From Janibacter sp. Soil728 (lineage in GTDB: Bacteria; Actinomycetota; Actinomycetes; Actinomycetales; Dermatophilaceae): a stretch of DNA of 64,000 nucleotides. The stretch spans positions 382,225-446,224 of the forward strand of contig NZ_LMRZ01000003.1 of NCBI RefSeq assembly GCF_001428305.1. Reading direction: 5' to 3'. The translations under genes and the position numbers were made by a program. How positions within the stretch are numbered: the first letter of the stretch is position 1; every line of letters begins with the position of its first letter. Shown here piece by piece: positions 15,824-22,243 of the stretch. Below the pieces are notes generated by a model, which was not told the origin of the DNA, searched no databases, and saw nothing but the letters and a program-made list of their open reading frames with translations.

Positions 15824-16080
15824 GCCGCCCTCTTCCTGCGCTTCGGTGGGGTCATGCCCCTGTCGATGCCCCCGTAGACGCCTACCTCTTCGCTGTCGTC
15901 GCCAGCCGCCCGGCAGACCTGCGCGACGGGGCAGCCCTGGCACAGCACAGCGGCTCGGGCTCGGTCTGCGTCATCGTCGGATGTCCACCACGTGTGGTCC
16001 GCAGGCTCAGCGCACCTCACGCGCCGGCCATTGGCTGCGAGGTTGAGTAGTGCGCGGTCGAGGTCAGCACGAGCGGTCAT
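15820..16080 (-). CDS. WhiB-like iron-sulfur regulator
   Basis: 86-residue Wbl protein. Four cysteines fit the [4Fe-4S] pattern: C23, then the CQGC pair (C47, C50) and C56, followed by GVYGGIDRG (67-75), the conserved G-rich turn that contacts sigma factor region 4, and a basic PKRRKRAA tail. Wbl proteins are restricted to actinobacteria and their phages, where some act as dominant regulators of host development or superinfection. Its place in the middle of the leftward operon, overlapping both neighbours by four bases, marks it as an element gene, probably tuning transcription during replication or transfer. Confidence 0.92.
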   Translation of the reverse strand: MTARADLDRALLNLAANGRRVRCAEPADHTWWTSDDDADRARAAVLCQGCPVAQVCRAAGDDSEEVGVYGGIDRGMTPPKRRKRAA

Positions 16081-16298
16081 GGCAGCAGCCCGTCAGGGTC
16101 GGTGAGCACGTACCCGTGCAGCGCGGTACAGCTGCTCGCGCGGTGCCCCAGGAAGTCACGGGCGATGCTCAGGTCACGACCGCCCCCGTGTGAGTGAGCG
16201 CGCCCGCAGTGGGGACAGACGATGTGCAGGATGACCTGTCCGTTGCCGTGCTCGGTGATGTGGGTCAGGGGTGCGTCTCGTTGGTTCGGGTGCGTCAT
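16077..16298 (-). CDS. Small zinc-finger-like protein
   Basis: 73 residues from the ATG at 16298 (MTHPNQRDAPLTHITEHG). It holds a CPHCGRAHSHGG knuckle and later SSCTALHGY, giving a likely zinc site of Cys and His. Similar small CPxCG-His proteins occur next to replication genes on actinobacterial phages and plasmids. Overlaps the ATPase gene and whiB by four bases. Function unknown. Confidence 0.72.
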   Translation of the reverse strand: MTHPNQRDAPLTHITEHGNGQVILHIVCPHCGRAHSHGGGRDLSIARDFLGHRASSCTALHGYVLTDPDGLLP

Positions 16299-18025
16299 GC
16301 GGTCCTCTCCTTGGTCAGCTCTTCGCAGGTCATGCAGCGGTCGGGGGCAAGCGCCCAACCGTGTCTGGGGCACTCGGGGTGACGAAGTGACGACGAAAAC
16401 GCCTCTTCTCTGGTTGTGCCCCTACTGCCCTCTATTTCTTCCAAGTTGAAGACCGAGAGATTGGGGGGTTTTCTCGTCACCTCGTCACCTTTTGGAGGAC
16501 TTCCGCCCGGCTCTAGGTCGACAGGCGGTGACGAAAGTGGTGACGAGAGGGTGACGGAATCCGCCGCGGCACTTCTCGTCACCGTTTCGTCACCCGTCTC
16601 GTCACCCTTTGGGGTCGGCGGTGAGATCTCCCAGACCTGGCCGCGCTTCGTCTTCTCGTCAGTCAGTTCGACAGACCATCCGACCTTGCGAAGGGAGGGT
16701 GCGCGACGCTTCAGCTCCGACGTGAGGGCACGAGCGCCAGACGGCCAGCCCTTGGGCGGACGGGTGTCCCCGAGAGTCGCCTCGAGCAACTCCAGCAGCT
16801 CTGCGGATGCACCGCGCCACGGTGAGGTCACGGCTCCTGTCAGGGCAGCCAACACGGGGGTGCTCGCCACCGCGTCGGACGCCAGCGCGCCGGCCTGGTC
16901 CCGGTAGCGACCTAGCCCGTCCGAGCCTTGGATGAGGTCGACGGCTGCGAGGACGTGAGCGAAGTCGGCCATGCGGGGCGCGCGCTCGAGCCTGATCGTC
17001 GGCAGCACCTCGAGCACCCGAGTCGTCAGGTCCAGCAGTCCACCGAGAATGTCGGGCAGCGCGTCCTGCCACCGCTGGGTCAGGTCATCGTCTCGGGCCC
17101 GGTCGGTCTCTTCGATCCGATGCAGGTCCACGGTCACGAGCCGGTCGGCCAGGTCATCGCGCACCGAGCCCACGTCGATGCCGTTGAGGATCACCACGCG
17201 CTTGAACTGGAAGACGAACAGGTCACCATCGGTGAACAGGGACCGCTTGACGTCACCGTCACCCGTGGCGGCACGGCACAGAGCGTCACTGAGCCAGTCA
17301 GGCAGCACCGAGAGGTTGTCCACGGCCACGACGTGAGACCCAAACGCGGCAGTCGTCCACGAGTCCAGATCGCGTGGTGGCTTGCGCAGCGGCACCGTGG
17401 ACGCGTCGACGATCGAGGCAATGATCTTCGCCGCGGTGCTCTTGCCCGAACCCTGCTCGCCAGTCAGCAGCAAGATCGGGTGCGGGATGTCCGGCATGAG
17501 CGACGCCACCATGAACGCGGTCAGCACCGCCCGGTCGGCCGGCGCCACATTCAGCAGCGACCACAGACGCGACAGATCACCTTGGGCAACCGGACGGGCC
17601 AGCGGGGCGGTGAGAGCCGTCCGACGATGCAGCACGGGCGCCTCGTCGACGATCTCCCAACCGTTGGCACCGATGCGCACCAGCTGGCCCGTGTCGTCGC
17701 CCAGGTCAAGCCACAACTGATCGTCATAGTCGGCCACCCGCAACGCCAGCGCCCGCGCGGTCGCGCGCAGCGCCAGACCCTGCAGCGCCTGCATGGCGTC
17801 CTGCAATGCCTGCTGCGGTGGGGGCGATCCGTGCTCGTCGAGGTAGGCCGCTGCCAGCTCGGCCCGCAGCGATCCGCCCTTGCCGGTGAGCATCACCATG
17901 ACGCGGGGACCGAACAGGGGCAGCGCGTAACAGTGGCCCGTCTCTGAGACACCGAACTCGTAGCGATCACGAGCGATCTCGGTCAGCAGCGCGGCCGCGG
18001 ACTTCTTCTTGGGGGTCTCGCTCAT
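16295..18025 (-). CDS. AAA+/helicase-like ATPase of the element, candidate replication initiator
   Basis: 576 residues. An N-terminal domain of about 150 residues precedes a P-loop ATPase core: Walker A GEQGSGKST (189-197), Walker B-like HVVAVDNL (231-238) and a sensor-like VVILNGID (277-284), as in phage and satellite replication ATPases (D5/SF3-like). Residues about 440-550 are low-complexity and contain repeated GDE/VT units encoded by the iteron array. The C-terminus has a CPRHGW...CMTC zinc-knuckle pattern. It lies between overlapping small genes and is the largest gene of the element. No separate primase domain was recognised. Likely job: melt or unwind the element's origin after excision. 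This is inference from motif and context. Confidence 0.8.
   Translation of the reverse strand: MSETPKKKSAAALLTEIARDRYEFGVSETGHCYALPLFGPRVMVMLTGKGGSLRAELAAAYLDEHGSPPPQQALQDAMQALQGLALRATARALALRVADYDDQLWLDLGDDTGQLVRIGANGWEIVDEAPVLHRRTALTAPLARPVAQGDLSRLWSLLNVAPADRAVLTAFMVASLMPDIPHPILLLTGEQGSGKSTAAKIIASIVDASTVPLRKPPRDLDSWTTAAFGSHVVAVDNLSVLPDWLSDALCRAATGDGDVKRSLFTDGDLFVFQFKRVVILNGIDVGSVRDDLADRLVTVDLHRIEETDRARDDDLTQRWQDALPDILGGLLDLTTRVLEVLPTIRLERAPRMADFAHVLAAVDLIQGSDGLGRYRDQAGALASDAVASTPVLAALTGAVTSPWRGASAELLELLEATLGDTRPPKGWPSGARALTSELKRRAPSLRKVGWSVELTDEKTKRGQVWEISPPTPKGDETGDETVTRSAAADSVTLSSPLSSPPVDLEPGGSPPKGDEVTRKPPNLSVFNLEEIEGSRGTTREEAFSSSLRHPECPRHGWALAPDRCMTCEELTKERTA
16378..16606. repeat. Iteron array, candidate origin of replication
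   Basis: Eight exact copies of tcgtcacc/ggtgacga (starts 16378, 16474, 16482, 16527, 16539, 16576, 16587, 16599) plus two one-mismatch copies (16386 agtgacga, 16550 ggtgacgg). Orientation alternates in blocks: two reverse, two forward, three reverse, three forward. Spacings of 8, 11 and 12 bp recur. A relatively AT-rich stretch lies at about 16394-16473. The array is inside the 3' part of the ATPase gene. Confidence 0.82.
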
Positions 18026-18276
18026 GCTGCACCCCCTTCGCCGAACCGGGCGTCGATACGCGCACGACGGGCGGCGGCCTCGGCAGGGTCGACCTCGGGG
18101 ACACGGATCATCGCGGTGACGACATCGGCGGCCGCACGATGAGCAGCGGATGCCTCAGCGTCAGCGCGGCGCCGGCCCTCTTCCACGCCGATCGTCCAGC
18201 CGGCGCACCACGCGTCGACGTAGTGGTGCCACTGCTCGGCAGGCATGAGCTCGTGCACGTCGAGGGGGTCATTCAT
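18022..18276 (-). CDS. Hypothetical element protein, 84 residues
   Basis: Starts MNDPLDVHELMPAEQWHHYV and continues with an AWCAGWTIGVEEGRRRADAE helix and an Arg/Ala-rich end. Its stop overlaps the ATPase start (ATGA) and its start region overlaps the gene upstream, so it is the lead-in to the ATPase in a coupled operon. Unrecognised. Confidence 0.7.
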   Translation of the reverse strand: MNDPLDVHELMPAEQWHHYVDAWCAGWTIGVEEGRRRADAEASAAHRAAADVVTAMIRVPEVDPAEAAARRARIDARFGEGGAA

Positions 18277-18457
18277 GCTGACCCCCTTCGCCGTCGAGGT
18301 CGACGTGGCCCACGGGCTGCAGCTGCACCAAGGCGACCGACGCCGGCACACCACGCTTGGCGGCCAGGTCGAGCGCGCGCATGGCGGCCGCGATCGTGAA
18401 CACGACCTTGCGACGCACACCGCCGTTACGCAGGCCGGTGACGACGAGCAGCGCCAT
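18269..18457 (-). CDS. Hypothetical element protein, about 62 residues (start uncertain)
   Basis: From the ATG at 18457 the product reads MALLVVTGLRNGGVRRKVVF, then a helical AAAMRALDLAAKRG and VALVQLQPVGHVDLDGEGG. The frame is open to 18649 and a GTG at 18550 is an alternative start; neither has a good ribosome site. It overlaps the next gene. No family recognised; size and charge would suit a recombination directionality factor, but there is no direct evidence. Confidence 0.55.
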   Translation of the reverse strand: MALLVVTGLRNGGVRRKVVFTIAAAMRALDLAAKRGVPASVALVQLQPVGHVDLDGEGGQHE

Positions 18458-18572
18458 GTCAGACCGCTGCAGGGAAGCATCGAGTGCGCCTAGACTGGAC
18501 TCAGATCGCGTTGGCCCGTTGATCTTCTGGACGTCCCCTCGGACCCACACCGGGGGGCGTTCGCTTGTCTGC

Positions 18573-18872
18573 TCAGGCAATGAGACCACCGGCCAGGGAC
18601 CGCAGCTCGGTCTCGGCGGCAACTGCAGCCTCGGTGGCCTCGCGGGCACGACGTCGGGACTGTGCCGACTTCAGCGCCAGCCGCTTGAAGTGAGCGCTGC
18701 GCAGGCTCTTGGCCCGCTGGGGGTCTCCCCCGGCCTGCTCGAGGAACTTCGCATCGAGGGCACGGCGGGCGGGTGCAGTGCGGGCAGAACGGTCCTCGGT
18801 GTTGGCCCAGGACATGTCGGCCGCCATCGAGGCGGCCAACCTTCGTTCTGCGTCAGAAACGTCAAAGCGCAC
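18573..18872 (-). CDS. Conserved small protein of actinobacterial mobile elements
   Basis: 99 residues, very basic. It contains SWANTEDRSARTAPARRAL, a segment I know as recurrent in small hypothetical proteins of actinobacterial phages and integrated elements, followed by an Arg-rich helix (KSAQSRRRAREATEAA). Likely nucleic-acid associated. A 115-bp gap separates it from the next gene downstream, so it may be a separate transcription unit. Function unknown. Confidence 0.72.
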   Translation of the reverse strand: MRFDVSDAERRLAASMAADMSWANTEDRSARTAPARRALDAKFLEQAGGDPQRAKSLRSAHFKRLALKSAQSRRRAREATEAAVAAETELRSLAGGLIA

Positions 18873-18947
18873 GACGGCTCTCCTAAGGGAAAGCCTGCGT
18901 GCGCTACTTCACAGGTGTGTTTCGTCGTCTTACGACGCGCTGTGCCT

Positions 18948-19532
18948 TCAGGGTAGCACTGCGCTCAGACGCCGGTACATCGAGACACGCCCAGACAGTC
19001 CACTCTCAGGAACCCTGTAGATCGTGCTCGAGACACTCACGGGCCGGTCCGCCAGCAGTTCGCCACGTCTGTTGCGTCGTCCGACGCCCACCACTTGGCG
19101 CGCATCGAAAATCGTGCGACAGGTGCCGCAGCCCATTGGAGCCCACGGCCCCCCAGCTCGGTGGGCATCGACACCGGGCTCAGCCTGCAACTGCTCGGAC
19201 GACATCGCCCGGGCAGGCACTCTCAGTCGCGGCAATACTGCAGCTAACGCCGACAGGTCGCCATCACGTCGGGCGTTGGCTCGGCGCGTGAACTCGAGAA
19301 TGGTCGCCACCGTCTCGGCATCTTCGGCCCGTGCCGCCACCTCGAAATCCTCCAACGCGGTCGAAAACACGATGTCGGCAGCGCCCGCCGGCGAATGGTC
19401 ATAGCCAGCCGTCCACACCAAGACCCCGGTCTCGACTCCAATTCTGCGGCCGCAGCGGCATCGGATCGGACTCCCCGGAGGTGCCGGCTCTGACGCGATC
19501 TCTTCGCCCATGAGCTCGTCCCACAGATTCAC
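18948..19532 (-). CDS. Hypothetical protein co-translated with the integrase
   Basis: About 194 residues. The GTG at 19532 overlaps the integrase stop (GTGA) behind a GGGGGAG site; an internal ATG at 19511 would give 187 residues. An N-terminal RCRCGRRIGVETG and a central GCGTCRTIF provide four cysteines, a likely zinc site. The rest is mixed. Tight coupling to the integrase suggests a role in integration/excision or in element stability, but no family is recognised. Confidence 0.7.
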   Translation of the reverse strand: MNLWDELMGEEIASEPAPPGSPIRCRCGRRIGVETGVLVWTAGYDHSPAGAADIVFSTALEDFEVAARAEDAETVATILEFTRRANARRDGDLSALAAVLPRLRVPARAMSSEQLQAEPGVDAHRAGGPWAPMGCGTCRTIFDARQVVGVGRRNRRGELLADRPVSVSSTIYRVPESGLSGRVSMYRRLSAVLP

Positions 19533-20479
19533 AGCTCCCCCAGGTTCAATCGCTTGGCTTCGTCGGCGGCACGAGCGGACGCCTGCGCCTTGGTGTATCG
19601 CATGAGCATTTGCGGTGATCGCCAGCCAGCCACCGACATGAGACCGCCCTCGGACCCGCCCTTGGCCAGCCAGCGATGGGCTGCGGTGTGGCGCATGCGG
19701 TGTGGGTGGAATCCCTGCACGCCTGCGGCCTCCGCGCGCTTGCCCAGCGCGTCGTACAGCCCGGCGTATTGCAGTGGGCCACCACGGGCAGCCAGCCAGA
19801 ATGTCGAGGTGGTCGAGTCCTTGTGCCTCTGGCGGGCGCGCACGTACTTGCCCAGCCGTGCGGCAGCCTGTGGGGACAGCGGGACCGTGCGGCCCTGTCG
19901 TGTCTTCGTCCTCGTAATGCTCAGGCCGGGCGGGTTGTCCTTCCAATGCACGTCGGCAACATCGAGCCCCAGCAACTCCCCCGCACGCATGCCCGTCTCT
20001 GCCAGTACATGAATCATCGCCAGGTCGCGCACGTCGATGTAGGCGCGCTCGGCCCCGGCCCCCTTCGGCGTCTGGCAGGCGGCGATCATGGCGGCGATCT
20101 GCTCATCCGTCAGCGGCTCGACAAGCTTCTCGTCAACGGCAGGCTGCGGCATGTCCACAAAAGGGTTGCTGTCGATCTCGTCCTCGTCCAGCAGCCACTT
20201 GGTGAACTGTCGAACGGCGGTCAGCCGAGATCGCGCGGTATACCCCTGCAGCCCCTGCTCGTCTCGCAGGTAGGCCAGCCAGGCGGACAGCACGCGCCGG
20301 CGGATCGGCTCATCGTGACCGTGGGTGCGGCAGAACTCGAGGAACTGGTCGACGCCGCGCCGGTAGGTCACCAGCGTGTTGTCCGACTTGCCCATGCCCC
20401 GCAGGTGCACCAACCAGAACTCCACCAGCTCGAGGGCAGCCTCGAGCGTCAGACCGGGTTCTTCAGGTTGCTTCGCCAC
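19529..20479 (-). CDS. int: Tyrosine site-specific recombinase (integrase)
   Basis: 316-residue phage-type integrase that would insert and excise the element. An N-terminal SAM-like core-binding domain (residues about 10-100) precedes the catalytic domain with R165 (ETGMRAGELLGL), K192 (RTKTRQGRTVPL), H260-x-x-R263 (HPHRMRHTAAH), W286 (AGWRSPQ) and the nucleophile Y295 (MRYTKA). Start ATG at 20479. It lies 117 bp from attR and reads leftward, in the same direction as ffh, so ffh read-through could supply basal expression. XerC/D-like overall length. Confidence 0.96.
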   Translation of the reverse strand: MAKQPEEPGLTLEAALELVEFWLVHLRGMGKSDNTLVTYRRGVDQFLEFCRTHGHDEPIRRRVLSAWLAYLRDEQGLQGYTARSRLTAVRQFTKWLLDEDEIDSNPFVDMPQPAVDEKLVEPLTDEQIAAMIAACQTPKGAGAERAYIDVRDLAMIHVLAETGMRAGELLGLDVADVHWKDNPPGLSITRTKTRQGRTVPLSPQAAARLGKYVRARQRHKDSTTSTFWLAARGGPLQYAGLYDALGKRAEAAGVQGFHPHRMRHTAAHRWLAKGGSEGGLMSVAGWRSPQMLMRYTKAQASARAADEAKRLNLGEL

Positions 20480-20596
20480 ACCCCTAGCGTACCAATATCT
20501 TCACTATGAGCGCTATGCGTGCTAGCGTTCCTCACATCAGGGCTTCACAGCCCCGGAATGACGGGCAATATCGGCTAGTTCCCCTCAGGTCACTGA
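20480..20596. promoter_or_regulatory. Right-end region between integrase and attR
   Basis: Contains ctagcgtacc (20484-20493) and ctagcgttcc (20522-20531), a short direct repeat, plus agcgctatg at 20509, related to the left-end agcgctgtg copies. These are candidate integrase arm or excision-factor sites and overlap where the int promoter must lie. A weak gggct-tcac-agccc hairpin is at 20540-20553. Confidence 0.5.
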
Positions 20597-22206
20597 CCGA
20601 GGAACTTCTCGAAGCCCTTGGGCAGCTGGCTCGGGTCGAGGTCGGCAGGCGGACCCGCCGGACCGCCCGCGCCTCCCCCACCGAAGGCCGCACCCGCCGG
20701 ACCGGCCGGGCCGCGACCTGCTGCCCGCTCCGCTGCCTCGTGCTCCTGCTGAGCGCGCTTGGCCGGGTTGCCGGACTTGCCCTTCTTCTTCACCTGCTTG
20801 GTCTGCTTCTTGCGACCACCGCCCATGCCGGGCATCCCGGGCATCCCCGGCATGCCACCGCCACGGGCGAGCTGCTTCATCATCTTCTGCGCCTCGCCGA
20901 AGCGCTCGAGCAGCTGGTTGATCTCGGAGACGGTCACGCCGGCGCCCTTGGCGATGCGTGAGCGGCGCGAGCCGTTGATCTGCTTGGGGTGCGTGCGCTC
21001 GAAGGGGGTCATCGAGCGCACCATCGCCTCGACCCGGTCGAACTCGCGCTCGTCGAGGTTGTCCAGCTGTGCCGACATCTGGCCCATGCCGGGCATCATC
21101 TTGAGCATCGACTTCAGCGAGCCCATGCGCTTGAGCGCTGACATCTGCTGGAGGAAGTCGTCGAAGGTGAAGTCCTCCGCCGAGAGGAACTTGCGCTGCA
21201 TCTCCTCGGCCTCGCCGGCCTCGAAGGCGCGCTCGGCCTGCTCGATGAGGGTGAGGACGTCACCCATGTCGAGGATGCGGCTGGCCATCCGGTCGGGGTG
21301 GAAGACCTCGATGTCCTTGGTCTGCTCACCCGTGGAGGCGAACATGATCGGTCGACCCGTGGTCCCGGCCACCGACAGGGCCGCACCACCGCGGGCGTCA
21401 CCATCGAGCTTGGACAGGACGACACCGGTGAAGTCGACACCCTCGGCGAAGGCCCTGGCCGTCTCGACCGCGGCCTGACCGATCATCGCGTCGATGACGA
21501 AGAGGACCTCGTCCGGGTTGATCGCGGCACGGATGTCCGCGGCCTGCTGCATCAGCTCGGCGTCGACCGCCAGGCGACCGGCGGTGTCGACGATGACGAC
21601 GTCGTGCAGCTGGGACTGTGCGTGCGCGATGCCTGCCCGACTGACGGAGACGGGGTCTCCGAAGGAGCGGGTGCCCTCTCCTGACTCGACGACGGCGTCG
21701 TGACCGCCGGTGTTGCCGCGCTCGGGGGCGAAGACGGGGACGCCAGCGCGCTGGCCGGTCACCTCGAGCTGCGTGACGGCATTGGGGCGCTGCAGGTCGG
21801 CGGCGACGAGGATGGGCGTGTGGCCCTGCTGCTTGAGCCAGGCGCCGAGCTTGCCGGCGAAGGTCGTCTTGCCGGAGCCCTGGAGGCCGGCGAGCATGAT
21901 GACGGTCGGCGGACGCTTGGCGAACTGGATGGTCCGCGTGTTGCCGCCGAGGATCGTCACGAGCTCCTCGTTGACGATCTTGATGACCTGCTGGGCCGGG
22001 TTGAGGGCCCCGCTCACCTCGGCGCCGGTGGCGCGCTCGCGCACCGCGGAGGTGAACTCCTTGACGACGGGCAGGGCGACATCGGCGTCGATGAGGGCCA
22101 TCCGGATGTCGCGGACGGTCTTGTTGACGTCGGACTCGGACAGGCGCCCCTTGCCGCGAAGGTTCTTGAAGGTCGCGGTCAGACGGTCGGACAGGCTGGT
22201 GAACAC
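20590..22206 (-). CDS. ffh: Signal recognition particle protein Ffh
   Basis: GTPase subunit of SRP that binds signal peptides and 4.5S RNA and docks with FtsY. 538 residues from the GTG at 22206 (VFTSLSDRLTATFKNLRGKG): N domain, then G domain with LAGLQGSGKTT, DTAGRL and SKLDGDARGG, then the M domain with methionine-rich LKSMLKMMPGM and the RNA-binding SRRSRIAKGAGV. A Gly/Pro/Lys-rich tail ends KGFEKFLGQ. A 40-residue insertion-like stretch, ERGNTGGHDAVVESGEGTRS, is in the G domain. The last two codons are supplied by the mobile element; the original GlyGlySer end survives at attL. No clear ribosome site, so the message may be leaderless. Confidence 0.97.
   Translation of the reverse strand: MFTSLSDRLTATFKNLRGKGRLSESDVNKTVRDIRMALIDADVALPVVKEFTSAVRERATGAEVSGALNPAQQVIKIVNEELVTILGGNTRTIQFAKRPPTVIMLAGLQGSGKTTFAGKLGAWLKQQGHTPILVAADLQRPNAVTQLEVTGQRAGVPVFAPERGNTGGHDAVVESGEGTRSFGDPVSVSRAGIAHAQSQLHDVVIVDTAGRLAVDAELMQQAADIRAAINPDEVLFVIDAMIGQAAVETARAFAEGVDFTGVVLSKLDGDARGGAALSVAGTTGRPIMFASTGEQTKDIEVFHPDRMASRILDMGDVLTLIEQAERAFEAGEAEEMQRKFLSAEDFTFDDFLQQMSALKRMGSLKSMLKMMPGMGQMSAQLDNLDEREFDRVEAMVRSMTPFERTHPKQINGSRRSRIAKGAGVTVSEINQLLERFGEAQKMMKQLARGGGMPGMPGMPGMGGGRKKQTKQVKKKGKSGNPAKRAQQEHEAAERAAGRGPAGPAGAAFGGGGAGGPAGPPADLDPSQLPKGFEKFLGQ
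20597..20613. other. Right attachment site (attR core), inside ffh
   Basis: Second copy of ccgaggaacttctcgaa. In the ffh frame it encodes most of FEKFLG. The codons beyond it (GGT, CAG, TGA) come from the element, so integration preserves an intact ffh reading frame with a changed last residue. Confidence 0.93.
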
Positions 22207-22243
22207 CCGGCCTAGGGTACTTGCCCGCGAGCACTGCCCGTGC

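Larger units (their letters stand above)
11896..20613. mobile_element. Integrated mobile element in the 3' end of ffh
   Basis: About 8.7 kb bounded by a 17-bp direct repeat (11896-11912 and 20597-20613), with a tyrosine integrase beside the right end. Contents from left: a rightward operon of four overlapping small genes, a small membrane gene, a leftward winged-helix gene, two related helical proteins, a 90-residue and a 54-residue protein, a WhiB-like protein, a zinc-motif protein, an AAA+ ATPase carrying an iteron array, and several small genes before the integrase. No capsid, portal, terminase, lysis, relaxase or FtsK/TraB gene is present. It is therefore neither a complete prophage nor a typical actinomycete conjugative element; a phage satellite or plasmid-like integrative element fits best. 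Confidence 0.92.

Noticed and set aside
16378-16606. CRISPR array
   Set aside because: The repeated unit is 8 bp, spacing is 8-45 bp with both orientations, and there are no Cas genes; the pattern is that of iterons.
11896-20613. Complete prophage or actinomycete conjugative element (AICE)
   Set aside because: No portal, capsid, terminase, tail, lysis or FtsK/TraB-like translocase gene is encoded between the repeats.
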